A DNA stretch of 64,000 nucleotides. Source: Embleya scabrispora DSM 41855. Its GTDB lineage: Bacteria > Actinomycetota > Actinomycetes > Streptomycetales > Streptomycetaceae. Made by a program: the position numbers and the translations under genes. Positions 30,154 through 37,039 of this stretch are shown here, piece after piece (position 1 is the stretch's first letter; the number at the start of each line of letters is the position of its first letter). The notes below the pieces were generated by a model that was not told the origin of the DNA, ran no database searches, and saw only the letters and a program-made list of their open reading frames with translations. Location: assembly GCF_000372745.1 (NCBI RefSeq), contig NZ_KB889574.1, positions 1 through 64,000 on the forward strand. The letters run 5' to 3'.

Positions 30154-30462
30154 TCACTTCTCGATGATCGCGAGCACGTCGCGGGCCGAGAGAACGAGGT
30201 ATTCCTCGCCGTTGTACTTCACCTCGGTGCCGCCGTACTTGCTGTACAGCACGGTGTCACCGACGCTCACGTCGAGCGGCAGACGCTGACCGTCCTCGAA
30301 ACGACCCGGGCCCACGGCCAGGACGACGCCCTCCTGGGGCTTCTCCTTGGCGGTGTCCGGGATCACGAGACCCGACGCGGTGGTCTGCTCGGCCTCAAGC
30401 GTCTGAACCACGATGCGGTCCTCGAGCGGCTTGATGGCAACCTTGGTGTTGGTGGTCGTCAC
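30154..30462 (-). CDS. groES: 10-kDa co-chaperonin GroES
   Basis: 102 residues from the GTG at 30462 with GGAGG seven bases upstream, matching the Streptomyces length. Features are [11 protein letters not shown], the mobile loop [23 protein letters not shown] that contacts Gro[24 protein letters not shown], and the end DVLAIIEK. It is the first gene of the groESL operon; HrcA binding to two CIRCE elements upstream should repress it outside heat shock. A leader of about 120 bases separates the promoter from the start. Confidence 0.96.
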   Translation of the reverse strand: MTTTNTKVAIKPLEDRIVVQTLEAEQTTASGLVIPDTAKEKPQEGVVLAVGPGRFEDGQRLPLDVSVGDTVLYSKYGGTEVKYNGEEYLVLSARDVLAIIEK

Positions 30463-30557
30463 GATGCGACCTCCCCCTTCGGAGATCTCACGGAAAAATG
30501 TCTGTCGGCGATTGGGACAGATCCGTCGTCGCGGGTGCCGGACCTGCTCGTATCGCA

Positions 30558-30584
30558 CTGGCACACTCATGGGGAGAGTGCCAG
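30558..30584 (-). promoter_or_regulatory. CIRCE element (proximal, imperfect)
   Basis: CTGGCACAC, nine bases, GAGTGCCAG. It keeps the CIRCE spacing of TTAGCACTC-N9-GAGTGCTAA with several changes in the left arm. It lies downstream of the promoter within the groES leader and is a probable HrcA site. Confidence 0.8.
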
Positions 30585-30589
30585 CACAG

Positions 30590-30618
30590 ACACTAGGTGG
30601 CGGTTAGCACTCCGTCAA
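30590..30618 (-). promoter_or_regulatory. groES vegetative promoter
   Basis: On the minus strand TTGACG (30618-30613), a 17-base spacer and TAGTGT (30595-30590) make a near-consensus HrdB-type promoter. The -35 box lies entirely in the nine-base loop of the distal CIRCE, so a repressor bound there would block polymerase directly. Confidence 0.85.
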
Positions 30619-30630
30619 CCAGAGTGCCAG
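30604..30630 (-). promoter_or_regulatory. CIRCE element (distal)
   Basis: TTAGCACTC, nine bases, GAGTGCCAG: the left arm is perfect and the right arm differs from GAGTGCTAA at two positions. It is the HrcA operator covering the -35 region of groES. Confidence 0.92.
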
Positions 30631-30708
30631 ATTCAGCGCGTCGGACCGCATTGTTCATACCGGTGGTCGTCGGATCGGCGCCTCGGCGCGCTCGGCGAGA
30701 ATGGCCGC

Positions 30709-31896
30709 GTGCACACCGAAGCTTTCACCGCGCTGCTGACCGACGAGGGTCGTTCGCTGCTGGACCTGCTCGCCGACCACCAGGTGGGCGACGAGTTGTC
30801 GTTGGCCACCCGGCTGCGTCGGGAGCACCCGCCGGAGCTGGTGGCCGCCGCGCTCACCCAGTCCCGGTTGCGGCAGCGCGGGCGGGCCAAGTTCGGCGCG
30901 GACGCGGCGCGGATGTACTTCACGCCCAACGGGCTGGAGCAGTCCACCCGCACCTCGGTGGCCGAGCACCGGGCCGCCCGGCTGGTCGCGGCCGGCGGCA
31001 TCGACCGGGCCGTGGACCTGTGCTGCGGCATCGGCGGCGACGCGCTCGCGCTGGCCCGCGCCGGGACAGCCGTGCACGCGGTCGACCTGGACCCGCTGAC
31101 CTGCGCGGTGGCCCGGGCCAACGCCGACGCGCTGGGTCTGGCGCAACTGCTCACGGTCGAGTGCGCGGACGTGACCGAGGTGGACCTCGACGGCTACGAC
31201 GCGGCGCTGATCGACCCGGCCCGGCGCACCGCACGCGGGCGCACGTTCGACCCCGAGGCGTACTCGCCGCCGTTCTCGTTCCTGAGCGCGCTGGCCGCCC
31301 GGGTGCCCTGCGGCGCGGCCAAGGTCGCGCCGGGCATCCCGCACGAGATCGTGCCCGCGGGCATGGAGGCCGAGTGGGTCTCCGATCGCGGCGACGTCAA
31401 GGAGGCGGTGCTGTGGTGGGGCCGGCTCGCGCGCACCGGCCTGCGCGCCACCGTGCTGCCCGGCGGCGCGGCGCTGACCTCGGGCCGGGCCCGCCCGGCG
31501 CCGGTGGGCCCGGTCCGCCGTTACCTCTACGAACCGGACGGCGCGGTGATCCGGGCGCATCTGGTGTCCGAGGTCGGCGAGTTGGTGGACGGCAACCTGG
31601 TGGACGAGACGATCGCCTACCTGACCTCGGACCGACTGGTGGGCACGGAGTTCGCGAGCGTGTACGAGATCACCGACGTATTGCCGTTCAACCTGAAGCG
31701 GCTCAAGGCCCTGCTGCGCGAGCGCGGCGTGGGCAACCTCACGGTCAAGAAGCGCGGCTCGGCGGTCGAGCCCGAGGAGGTCCGCCGCCGGGTCAGGCCG
31801 AGCGGCCCGAACGCGGCCACGGTGCTGCTGACCCGGGTGGCGGGCGCACCCACGATGCTGATCGGGCAGCCGGTGTCGCCGGGGCAGTCGCGATAG
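30709..31896 (+). CDS. SAM-dependent methyltransferase with THUMP-like C-terminus
   Basis: 395 residues from the GTG at 30709. There is no Shine-Dalgarno, but a GAGAAT -10-like sequence ends six bases upstream, so the message may be leaderless. An N-terminal helical part (DEGRSLLDLLADHQVGDEL) leads to a class I Rossmann methyltransferase: motif I VDLCCGIGGDALALA, the acidic strand end in HAVDLDP, and a DPARR block (AALIDPARRTARGRTF) of the kind used by RNA m2G/m6A-type or protein methylases. The C-terminus (about 300-395) with NLKRLKALLRERGVGNLTVKKRG is THUMP-like. The family often sits near groESL in actinobacteria. The target is unknown. Confidence 0.85.
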   Translation: MHTEAFTALLTDEGRSLLDLLADHQVGDELSLATRLRREHPPELVAAALTQSRLRQRGRAKFGADAARMYFTPNGLEQSTRTSVAEHRAARLVAAGGIDRAVDLCCGIGGDALALARAGTAVHAVDLDPLTCAVARANADALGLAQLLTVECADVTEVDLDGYDAALIDPARRTARGRTFDPEAYSPPFSFLSALAARVPCGAAKVAPGIPHEIVPAGMEAEWVSDRGDVKEAVLWWGRLARTGLRATVLPGGAALTSGRARPAPVGPVRRYLYEPDGAVIRAHLVSEVGELVDGNLVDETIAYLTSDRLVGTEFASVYEITDVLPFNLKRLKALLRERGVGNLTVKKRGSAVEPEEVRRRVRPSGPNAATVLLTRVAGAPTMLIGQPVSPGQSR

Positions 31897-32017
31897 CCGG
31901 CGGGCTCCTTCCCCCGTCCCGGACGGAGCCGAGCCGGGCCCGGCTCCGCCGGGCCCGCGAAAATCCGCCAGGAACCGCCGGGTTCGCCGAGATCCGCCGA
32001 GATCCGCCGAACGGGCC

Positions 32018-32953
32018 CTAGCCGATGTAGTCCTCCAGGCGCGCGATCGTGTAGCCCTGGGCCTGGATCTTGCGCAGCATGTTGCCGAACATCTCGGTCA
32101 TCGTGGTGCCCTTGAGATCACTCGGCCCGCGGAAGTGGGCCAGGATGATGTCGCCCGGGTGCAGCTTCTTCTCGCCGACGTACTGCATGTCGTTGATCTG
32201 CATCGACTCCTGCCACTTGACTATGGCGTCGATCCCGCCGCAGCCGCCGGCCACCGTCTGCGTGGTCGCGTTCCAGTTGCCGTAGGGCGGGCGGAACAGC
32301 GTCGGGCGCTTGCCGTAGACCTCGGCGAGCCGGTCCTGCTGGCCGCAGATCTGGTGCTTTTGCGCGTCCGCGCTCAGGGTCTTGAGGTCCGGGTGGGACA
32401 GCGTGTGGTTCTGCACCGTGGCGCCCAGCGCCTGGAGCTTGCGGAAGTATTCCGGGTCCTGCCGCACATAGGTGTCGTTGAGGAACATCGACACCGGGAT
32501 CCGCAGGTCCCGCATCATGTCCAGGAACTTGGGATCCTTCTCCGCCCCGTCGTCGATCGTGATGAACACGATCTTCTCCTGGGTGGGAATCTTCTCCACC
32601 ACCGGCGGCTTGGCTCCGCCTGCCTTGATCGGCTTGACCGCGGGCGGGGCGGGCGGCGGGGCGAACGGCTTCAGATTCCACTTCGCGGCGAGCGCGGCGG
32701 CGTCGGCGCCCGGGGTGTCCGGCTTCGCGGCCGGCGTGGGCTTGGTGGACCCGGTGGACGCGCCGCCCGTGGGCCGCTCGGTCGCCTTGACCGTCGCGGT
32801 TTCGTCGGAGCCGCCGCAGCCGGTCAGCGCGACCAGCAGGAGACCGGCCACGACGACCCGGGTCGAGGCGAGGGCCGCGCCGCGCCGCTTTTGTACCGTT
32901 CGATGCACCACTGTCGCCGGGGCCTTTCGTTCGCCTGGTCCGATCCAGCCCAC
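32018..32953 (-). CDS. polysaccharide deacetylase lipoprotein (NodB domain)
   Basis: A carbohydrate esterase 4 family protein, 311 residues from the GTG at 32953; a GTG at 32908 is an equally possible start. A short basic leader and hydrophobic core end in the lipobox LVALTGC, so it should be a membrane-anchored lipoprotein. After a Pro/Ala-rich spacer the NodB domain shows the metal Asp pair in TIDDGAEKD, the metal His pair in NHTLSHPDL, RPPYGNWN (motif 3) and the late His in ILAHFRGPS. It probably deacetylates peptidoglycan or another surface glycan. Its 3' end faces the methyltransferase gene across 121 bases. Confidence 0.87.
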   Translation of the reverse strand: MGWIGPGERKAPATVVHRTVQKRRGAALASTRVVVAGLLLVALTGCGGSDETATVKATERPTGGASTGSTKPTPAAKPDTPGADAAALAAKWNLKPFAPPPAPPAVKPIKAGGAKPPVVEKIPTQEKIVFITIDDGAEKDPKFLDMMRDLRIPVSMFLNDTYVRQDPEYFRKLQALGATVQNHTLSHPDLKTLSADAQKHQICGQQDRLAEVYGKRPTLFRPPYGNWNATTQTVAGGCGGIDAIVKWQESMQINDMQYVGEKKLHPGDIILAHFRGPSDLKGTTMTEMFGNMLRKIQAQGYTIARLEDYIG

Positions 32954-32974
32954 GCTACGCGCCGCAGCGGCCTG

Positions 32975-33085
32975 TCACGGTCCGGACAAGCCCTGTTCAA
33001 GGGACTGTCGAAGGACTGTTGAGCAGCCGATGAGCTGGGCACACTCCGGGCAAGGCCAATGGCACGTGCGGCGGCACGCAGCCAT
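32975..33085 (-). CDS. doubtful 36-residue Cys-rich ORF
   Basis: From the ATG at 33085 the frame reads MAACRRTCHWPCPECAQLIG and 16 more residues, with Cys spaced C-x3-C-x3-C-x2-C and one more at 21. It could extend upstream to a GTG in the same frame. The spacing looks like a zinc knuckle, but many codons end in T or A, unlike nearby genes. It may be chance. It lies just upstream of the deacetylase lipoprotein gene on the same strand. Confidence 0.25.
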   Translation of the reverse strand: MAACRRTCHWPCPECAQLIGCSTVLRQSLEQGLSGP

Positions 33086-33094
33086 CAGCCACGG

Positions 33095-33149
33095 CACTCG
33101 ACCCGCGTCCGGCTTGCGAATGGCCTCCTCGACGGATGCGGGTCGAGTG
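33095..33149. repeat. inverted repeat with 12-bp arms
   Basis: CACTCGACCCGC (33095-33106) and GCGGGTCGAGTG (33138-33149) are perfect complements separated by 31 bases. It could be a long-loop hairpin or a dimeric protein site in the gap downstream of the gene at 33187-33462. Confidence 0.7.
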
Positions 33150-33186
33150 TTGCGCGGACGAGAACGCGCCCCGAATCCGCTGCCCG

Positions 33187-33462
33187 TCAGGAACCGACGC
33201 TGAGCCGTTCGAAGCTCCACGCGTGCGGCGGCCGGGCGACCAGCGCGGCCGGCGGGTCGGGCAGCGGCACCGGCGACCCGGTCCACAGCGCGATCACCAC
33301 CACCCGATCGCCGTCCCGCGCGCCCGTGGCGGCGAACACCTCGACCCGTTCCAGGCCGGGCGCGCCGACGACGGCCGGCAGCGCCGAGGCATGCACCCAC
33401 TCGGCCAGCTCCGCCCCCCGACCGGCCTCGGTCCGGGCCTCCCACATCGCCGCGATCGCCAT
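33187..33462 (-). CDS. small protein, possibly a dimeric alpha-beta barrel
   Basis: 91 residues from the ATG at 33462, which has GAGGCGAG just upstream; longer in-frame readings have poor codons. MAIAAMWEARTEAGRG, an amphipathic helix AELAEWVHASALPAVVG, and the strands LERVEVFAATGARDGD and VVVIALWTG are arranged like antibiotic biosynthesis monooxygenase-type ferredoxin folds. That assignment rests on pattern only. It lies downstream of tsaD, 212 bases after its stop, on the same strand. Function unknown. Confidence 0.6.
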   Translation of the reverse strand: MAIAAMWEARTEAGRGAELAEWVHASALPAVVGAPGLERVEVFAATGARDGDRVVVIALWTGSPVPLPDPPAALVARPPHAWSFERLSVGS

Positions 33463-33674
33463 CTCGCCTCTTTCGTTCGCTGGTGCCGCACCCGGCTTTT
33501 GCCCCGTCCCGGTGCGCGGTGCGGTGCCTCGGCGTGCCACCGGAACATTCTCGTATCGGATCCGCGTACCGGCGTGCTCGGACGTTTCGGCGGTGCGGCG
33601 AGCGCAGCGGGACACCCGTGGGCGGACGCGGAGCCGGGCGTCGCGGCCCTCGGCGGGGGTGTGCGGTGTCGCCG

Positions 33675-34718
33675 CTAGGAAAGTGCCTGCGACACCGTGA
33701 CCGGCATCGAGGAGTCGGCCGGGATGGACAGCGTGGAGGGGGCCCGGTCCCGGGCGACCATCTCGGCGCCGAGCGCGGCCACCATCGCGCCGTTGTCGGT
33801 GCACAGACCCGGCCGCGGCACTCGCAGCACGATCCCGGCCGCGTCGCAGCGCTCCTGCGCCAGCGCGCGCAGGCGCGAGTTGGCGGAGACGCCGCCGCCC
33901 ATCATCAGATGCTCGACGCCGTTCTCCTTGCAGGCGCGGATCGCCTTGCGGGTCAACACGTCCACGACCGCCTCCTGGAAGGAGGCCGCGACGTCCGCCA
34001 CCGGCACCGTCTCGCCGGCCCGTTGCCGGGCCTCGACCCAGCGCGCGACCGAGGTCTTGAGGCCGGAGAAGGAGAAGTCGAAGGGCGCGTCCCGCGGGCC
34101 GGTCAGCCCGCGCGGGAACACGATCGCCGAGCGGTCGCCCTCACGCGCCCACCGGTCGATCACCGGCCCGCCCGGGAAGCCGAGCCCGAGTACCCGCGCG
34201 ACCTTGTCGAACGCCTCGCCGGCCGCATCGTCGATGGTCGACCCGAGCGGACGCACGTCGGCGGTGATGTCCGGGACCAGGAGCAGCGAGGAGTGCCCAC
34301 CGGAGACCAGCAGCGCCATGCACGGCTCGGGCAGCTTCCCGTGCTCCAACTGGTCCACGCACACGTGCGAGGCCAGGTGGTTGACGCCGTACAGCGGCTT
34401 GTCCAGCGCGACCGCGTAGCCCTTGGCCGCCGCGACGCCGACCAACAGCGCGCCCGCCAGACCGGGACCCGAGGTCACCGCGATCGCGTCGATGTCGTGC
34501 ATCGTGACGCCGGCGTCGGCGAGCGCGCGGCGCACCGTGGGCACCATCGCCTCCAGGTGCGCACGACTGGCCACCTCGGGCACGACACCGCCGAATCTGG
34601 CGTGCTCGTCGACGCTGGAGGCGACCGCGTCCGCGAGCAGCGTGGTGCCGCGCACGATGCCGATGCCCGTCTCGTCGCACGAGGTCTCGATGCCCAGGAC
34701 GAGTGGTTCGTCAGCCAC
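33675..34718 (-). CDS. tsaD: tRNA t6A threonylcarbamoyltransferase TsaD
   Basis: Transfers threonylcarbamoyl from threonylcarbamoyl-AMP to A37 of ANN-reading tRNAs together with TsaB and TsaE. 347 residues. The ASKHA nucleotide fold begins [13 protein letters not shown]. The metal-binding pair is in [12 protein letters not shown] (His-x3-His), and the phosphate loop is [51 protein letters not shown] and CTDNGAMVA are all family blocks. The GTG at 34718 overlaps the rimI stop by eight bases, so translation is coupled. TsaC is not in the window. Confidence 0.96.
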   Translation of the reverse strand: MADEPLVLGIETSCDETGIGIVRGTTLLADAVASSVDEHARFGGVVPEVASRAHLEAMVPTVRRALADAGVTMHDIDAIAVTSGPGLAGALLVGVAAAKGYAVALDKPLYGVNHLASHVCVDQLEHGKLPEPCMALLVSGGHSSLLLVPDITADVRPLGSTIDDAAGEAFDKVARVLGLGFPGGPVIDRWAREGDRSAIVFPRGLTGPRDAPFDFSFSGLKTSVARWVEARQRAGETVPVADVAASFQEAVVDVLTRKAIRACKENGVEHLMMGGGVSANSRLRALAQERCDAAGIVLRVPRPGLCTDNGAMVAALGAEMVARDRAPSTLSIPADSSMPVTVSQALS

Positions 34719-35199
34719 CGGTGGCCGTTCCTTCCCGACGTTCCCGGAGATCGCAGCGCATCACCAGCGCGTCCACGTTGGCGGGCTGGTAATAGCCCCG
34801 CCGCACGCCGATCCCCTTGAATCCGAAGCGCTCGTAGAGCGCCTGTGCGCGGGCGTTGTCCACGCGCACCTCCAGCAGTACGTCCCGACAGCCGCGTTCG
34901 ACCGCCAGATCGAGCAGTTCGGTCAACAGCACCGCGCCCAGGCCCTTGCCCCACCGATCGCGGCGCACCCCGATCGTCTGCACGTCGCCCTCGTCCCCGA
35001 TCACCGCGAGCCCGGCGTACCCGGCCAGCCCCCCGGTCCCGTCCTCGGCGACCACGTAATGGCGCAACTCGGGCTCGGACAACTCGGACCAGAACATCCC
35101 GGCCGACCACGCGTCCTCGACGAACAGCTCATGCTCGAGTCGCATGACGGCCTCGATGTCCCACCACCGCATCCGCCGCAGCCGAGACCCGCTTTCCAT
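34711..35199 (-). CDS. rimI: ribosomal protein S18 N-alanine acetyltransferase RimI
   Basis: A GNAT acetyltransferase of 162 residues. It acetylates the N-terminal Ala of S18 and, in actinobacteria, possibly other proteins. The N-terminal strand and helix [21 protein letters not shown] are RimI-like. The acetyl-CoA loop is [17 protein letters not shown] (the Q/RxxGxG/A form). [25 protein letters not shown] is the typical C-terminal GNAT block. It is translated in overlap with tsaD and follows tsaB by 133 bases, the conserved tsaB-rimI-tsaD order. Confidence 0.93.
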   Translation of the reverse strand: MESGSRLRRMRWWDIEAVMRLEHELFVEDAWSAGMFWSELSEPELRHYVVAEDGTGGLAGYAGLAVIGDEGDVQTIGVRRDRWGKGLGAVLLTELLDLAVERGCRDVLLEVRVDNARAQALYERFGFKGIGVRRGYYQPANVDALVMRCDLRERREGTATGG

Positions 35200-35332
35200 C
35201 CCCGAAGTCTATCGACAGCCCGACAACCCCCAACGCCCAACCGACCCGATCCCCCGGCCCCCACAGCGCCCGACCAGCCGACCGACACATGCCCCGACCA
35301 GCCCGGCCGGCGCTCGAGGCCGAACAGCGACG

Positions 35333-36016
35333 CTAGGCCCGACCCCCCGGCCCACCGGGCGTGACAACCTTGTACCCCACGGGAACCTGCGCATCGGGCC
35401 GACGCAGATACAACGGCTCCGCAGCAAGCAACCCGCCACCCCCCACCAACCGCTCCACGGCGAACGCCGCCAGCGCCGCCGCGTCCGGGTGCTCCGGCAA
35501 CCGCACATCACCGAACTCCGACGCGTACAACGCGGCCCCCGCCCCCACCGCCGGCAGCCCCCGGACCTCCTCGGCCAGTTCGCCCGCACGATCCACCGCC
35601 GGGCCCTCGACCCGCGCACCCGCCTCGTCGTACCGCGCCCAGTAGACCTCCTTGCGCCGCGCGTCGGTCGCCGCCACGAACGGCCCGGTCACGGTGCCGT
35701 CCCGGCGCGCCGCGTACGCGAGCGCGTCGAGGGTGCACACGCCGTGCACGGGGACGCCGAGCGCGTCGCCCAGCGCGAGCGCGGTCACGATGCCGACCCG
35801 CAGGCCGGTGTACGGGCCGGGGCCCACACCGACCGCGATGTCGGTGAGCTCGGCGCGGGTCCGGCCCGCCGCCCGCAGCACGTCGACGATGCCGGGCGCG
35901 AGCAGTTCGCCCTGTCGACGTGCGTCGACCCGGGTGGAATCGGCGAGTACGCCGGAATCGTCGTGGAGGGCGACCGTAACGGCCGGGGTCGCGGTATCGA
36001 AGGCAAGCAGCAGCAC
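35333..36016 (-). CDS. tsaB: tRNA t6A synthesis protein TsaB
   Basis: A 227-residue ASKHA-fold paralogue of TsaD that acts as its non-catalytic partner in t6A formation. N-terminus LLAFDTATPAVTVALHD, then GPGPYTGLRVGIVTALALG, the YeaZ signature. VATDARRKEVYWARYD follows. It starts with a GTG at 36016. Upstream lies the divergent L,D-transpeptidase-like gene, so tsaB here begins a transcription unit instead of following tsaE directly. Confidence 0.94.
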   Translation of the reverse strand: MLLLAFDTATPAVTVALHDDSGVLADSTRVDARRQGELLAPGIVDVLRAAGRTRAELTDIAVGVGPGPYTGLRVGIVTALALGDALGVPVHGVCTLDALAYAARRDGTVTGPFVAATDARRKEVYWARYDEAGARVEGPAVDRAGELAEEVRGLPAVGAGAALYASEFGDVRLPEHPDAAALAAFAVERLVGGGGLLAAEPLYLRRPDAQVPVGYKVVTPGGPGGRA

Positions 36017-36246
36017 CGGACCAGGCTACCGACCCACACGCGGCACTCCCGCTCCTTCACCAGGCGCACCCACGCGCACAGCACGACACCGCACCGGGCG
36101 TCCGAGCACCCGCGGCCCCCGATCGTCGGCGCCCGCGGCGAACGAATCGCGCTCGCGGTGAGCGAAAAGTGCACCCGGCTCCAACGCGCGGACCGCACCT
36201 GCCGGCACCATGGAGCCACCACACGGCGGAAGAGGGACCCAAGGCA

Positions 36247-36870
36247 ATGGCGAAGCGGCTCAACCCGGGCGTGGCCGTCGCGGGCATCACCATCGCCGCG
36301 CTGGTCGGCGTCGGCTTCCTCGCGGCGCAGGCCGCGAACTCGGCGCCGGAGAACCGAGGAATAGCGCGGACCAGCACGCCGACACCGTCCCCCGTGTCCG
36401 GGTCACCCGCGCCTCCGGTCTACGTCCCGCCGCCGGTTCCCGCCAACTCCGGCACCGGCAAGCGGGTCGTCTACTCGCTCAAGGACGGCCACGTCTGGCT
36501 GGTCGACGAGGCCGAGCGGATGTTGCGCGAGTACCGGGTCGCGAACGCGCCGGTCAAGCCGCAGACGGGCTCGTACCAGGTGACCCTGAAGAAGGAGGAG
36601 GCGCAGACCGGCAGCGACAACCTGCGGATCAGCTACTCCGTGCGCTTCGGGGCGGTGCAGGGCATCCCGCTGGGTTTCGCGGCCACCGACACCCCGCTGG
36701 ACCAGATCGACAGCAGCCACAAGACCGGCCCCTCACCCACCGGCACCGCCCGCCCGCGGATCTCCACCGCGCCCGGCAAGCAGAGCGCGGGCATCCGCTC
36801 CAACACGGAGGACGGCGCCGCCCTGTGGGCCTTCGCCCCGGTCGGCACACCGGTCATTGTGGTGCCCTGA
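36247..36870 (+). CDS. membrane-anchored L,D-transpeptidase-like protein lacking the catalytic Cys
   Basis: 207 residues from the ATG at 36247 (AAGG upstream). A short basic start and one hydrophobic segment (VAVAGITIAALVGVGFLAA) are followed by a Thr/Pro linker. Then comes a domain whose strands match the YkuD fold: VVYSLKDGHVWLVDEAERMLREYRV, GSYQVTLKKEE, ISYSVRFGAVQGIPLGF. The C-terminal block SAGIRSNTEDGAALWAFAPVGTPVIVV aligns in style with the SHGCVRL...VPVGTPVVV block of L,D-transpeptidases, but His and Cys of that motif are absent. It is probably a non-catalytic wall-binding or regulatory relative. It is followed by a PBP gene in the same direction. Confidence 0.7.
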   Translation: MAKRLNPGVAVAGITIAALVGVGFLAAQAANSAPENRGIARTSTPTPSPVSGSPAPPVYVPPPVPANSGTGKRVVYSLKDGHVWLVDEAERMLREYRVANAPVKPQTGSYQVTLKKEEAQTGSDNLRISYSVRFGAVQGIPLGFAATDTPLDQIDSSHKTGPSPTGTARPRISTAPGKQSAGIRSNTEDGAALWAFAPVGTPVIVVP

Positions 36871-37039
36871 CCCACTCGCGGTCCGATATGCCACGCCACG
36901 CCCACCATTGCCCCACTCGGCGGCCTTTTCCAACCATCGCCCACCTATCATCAGGACGATGATCCCTCCGGTCACACCGCCCCGACGGGGCACCCGCGAC
37001 TGACCGGACAGGGCCCGTCAGGGCAATGGCACCGAGGAA

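Noticed and set aside
31985..32010. Tandem AGATCCGCCG units between the methyltransferase and the deacetylase gene
   Set aside because: Only two copies in a CCG-rich convergent gap; too little to be a meaningful repeat.
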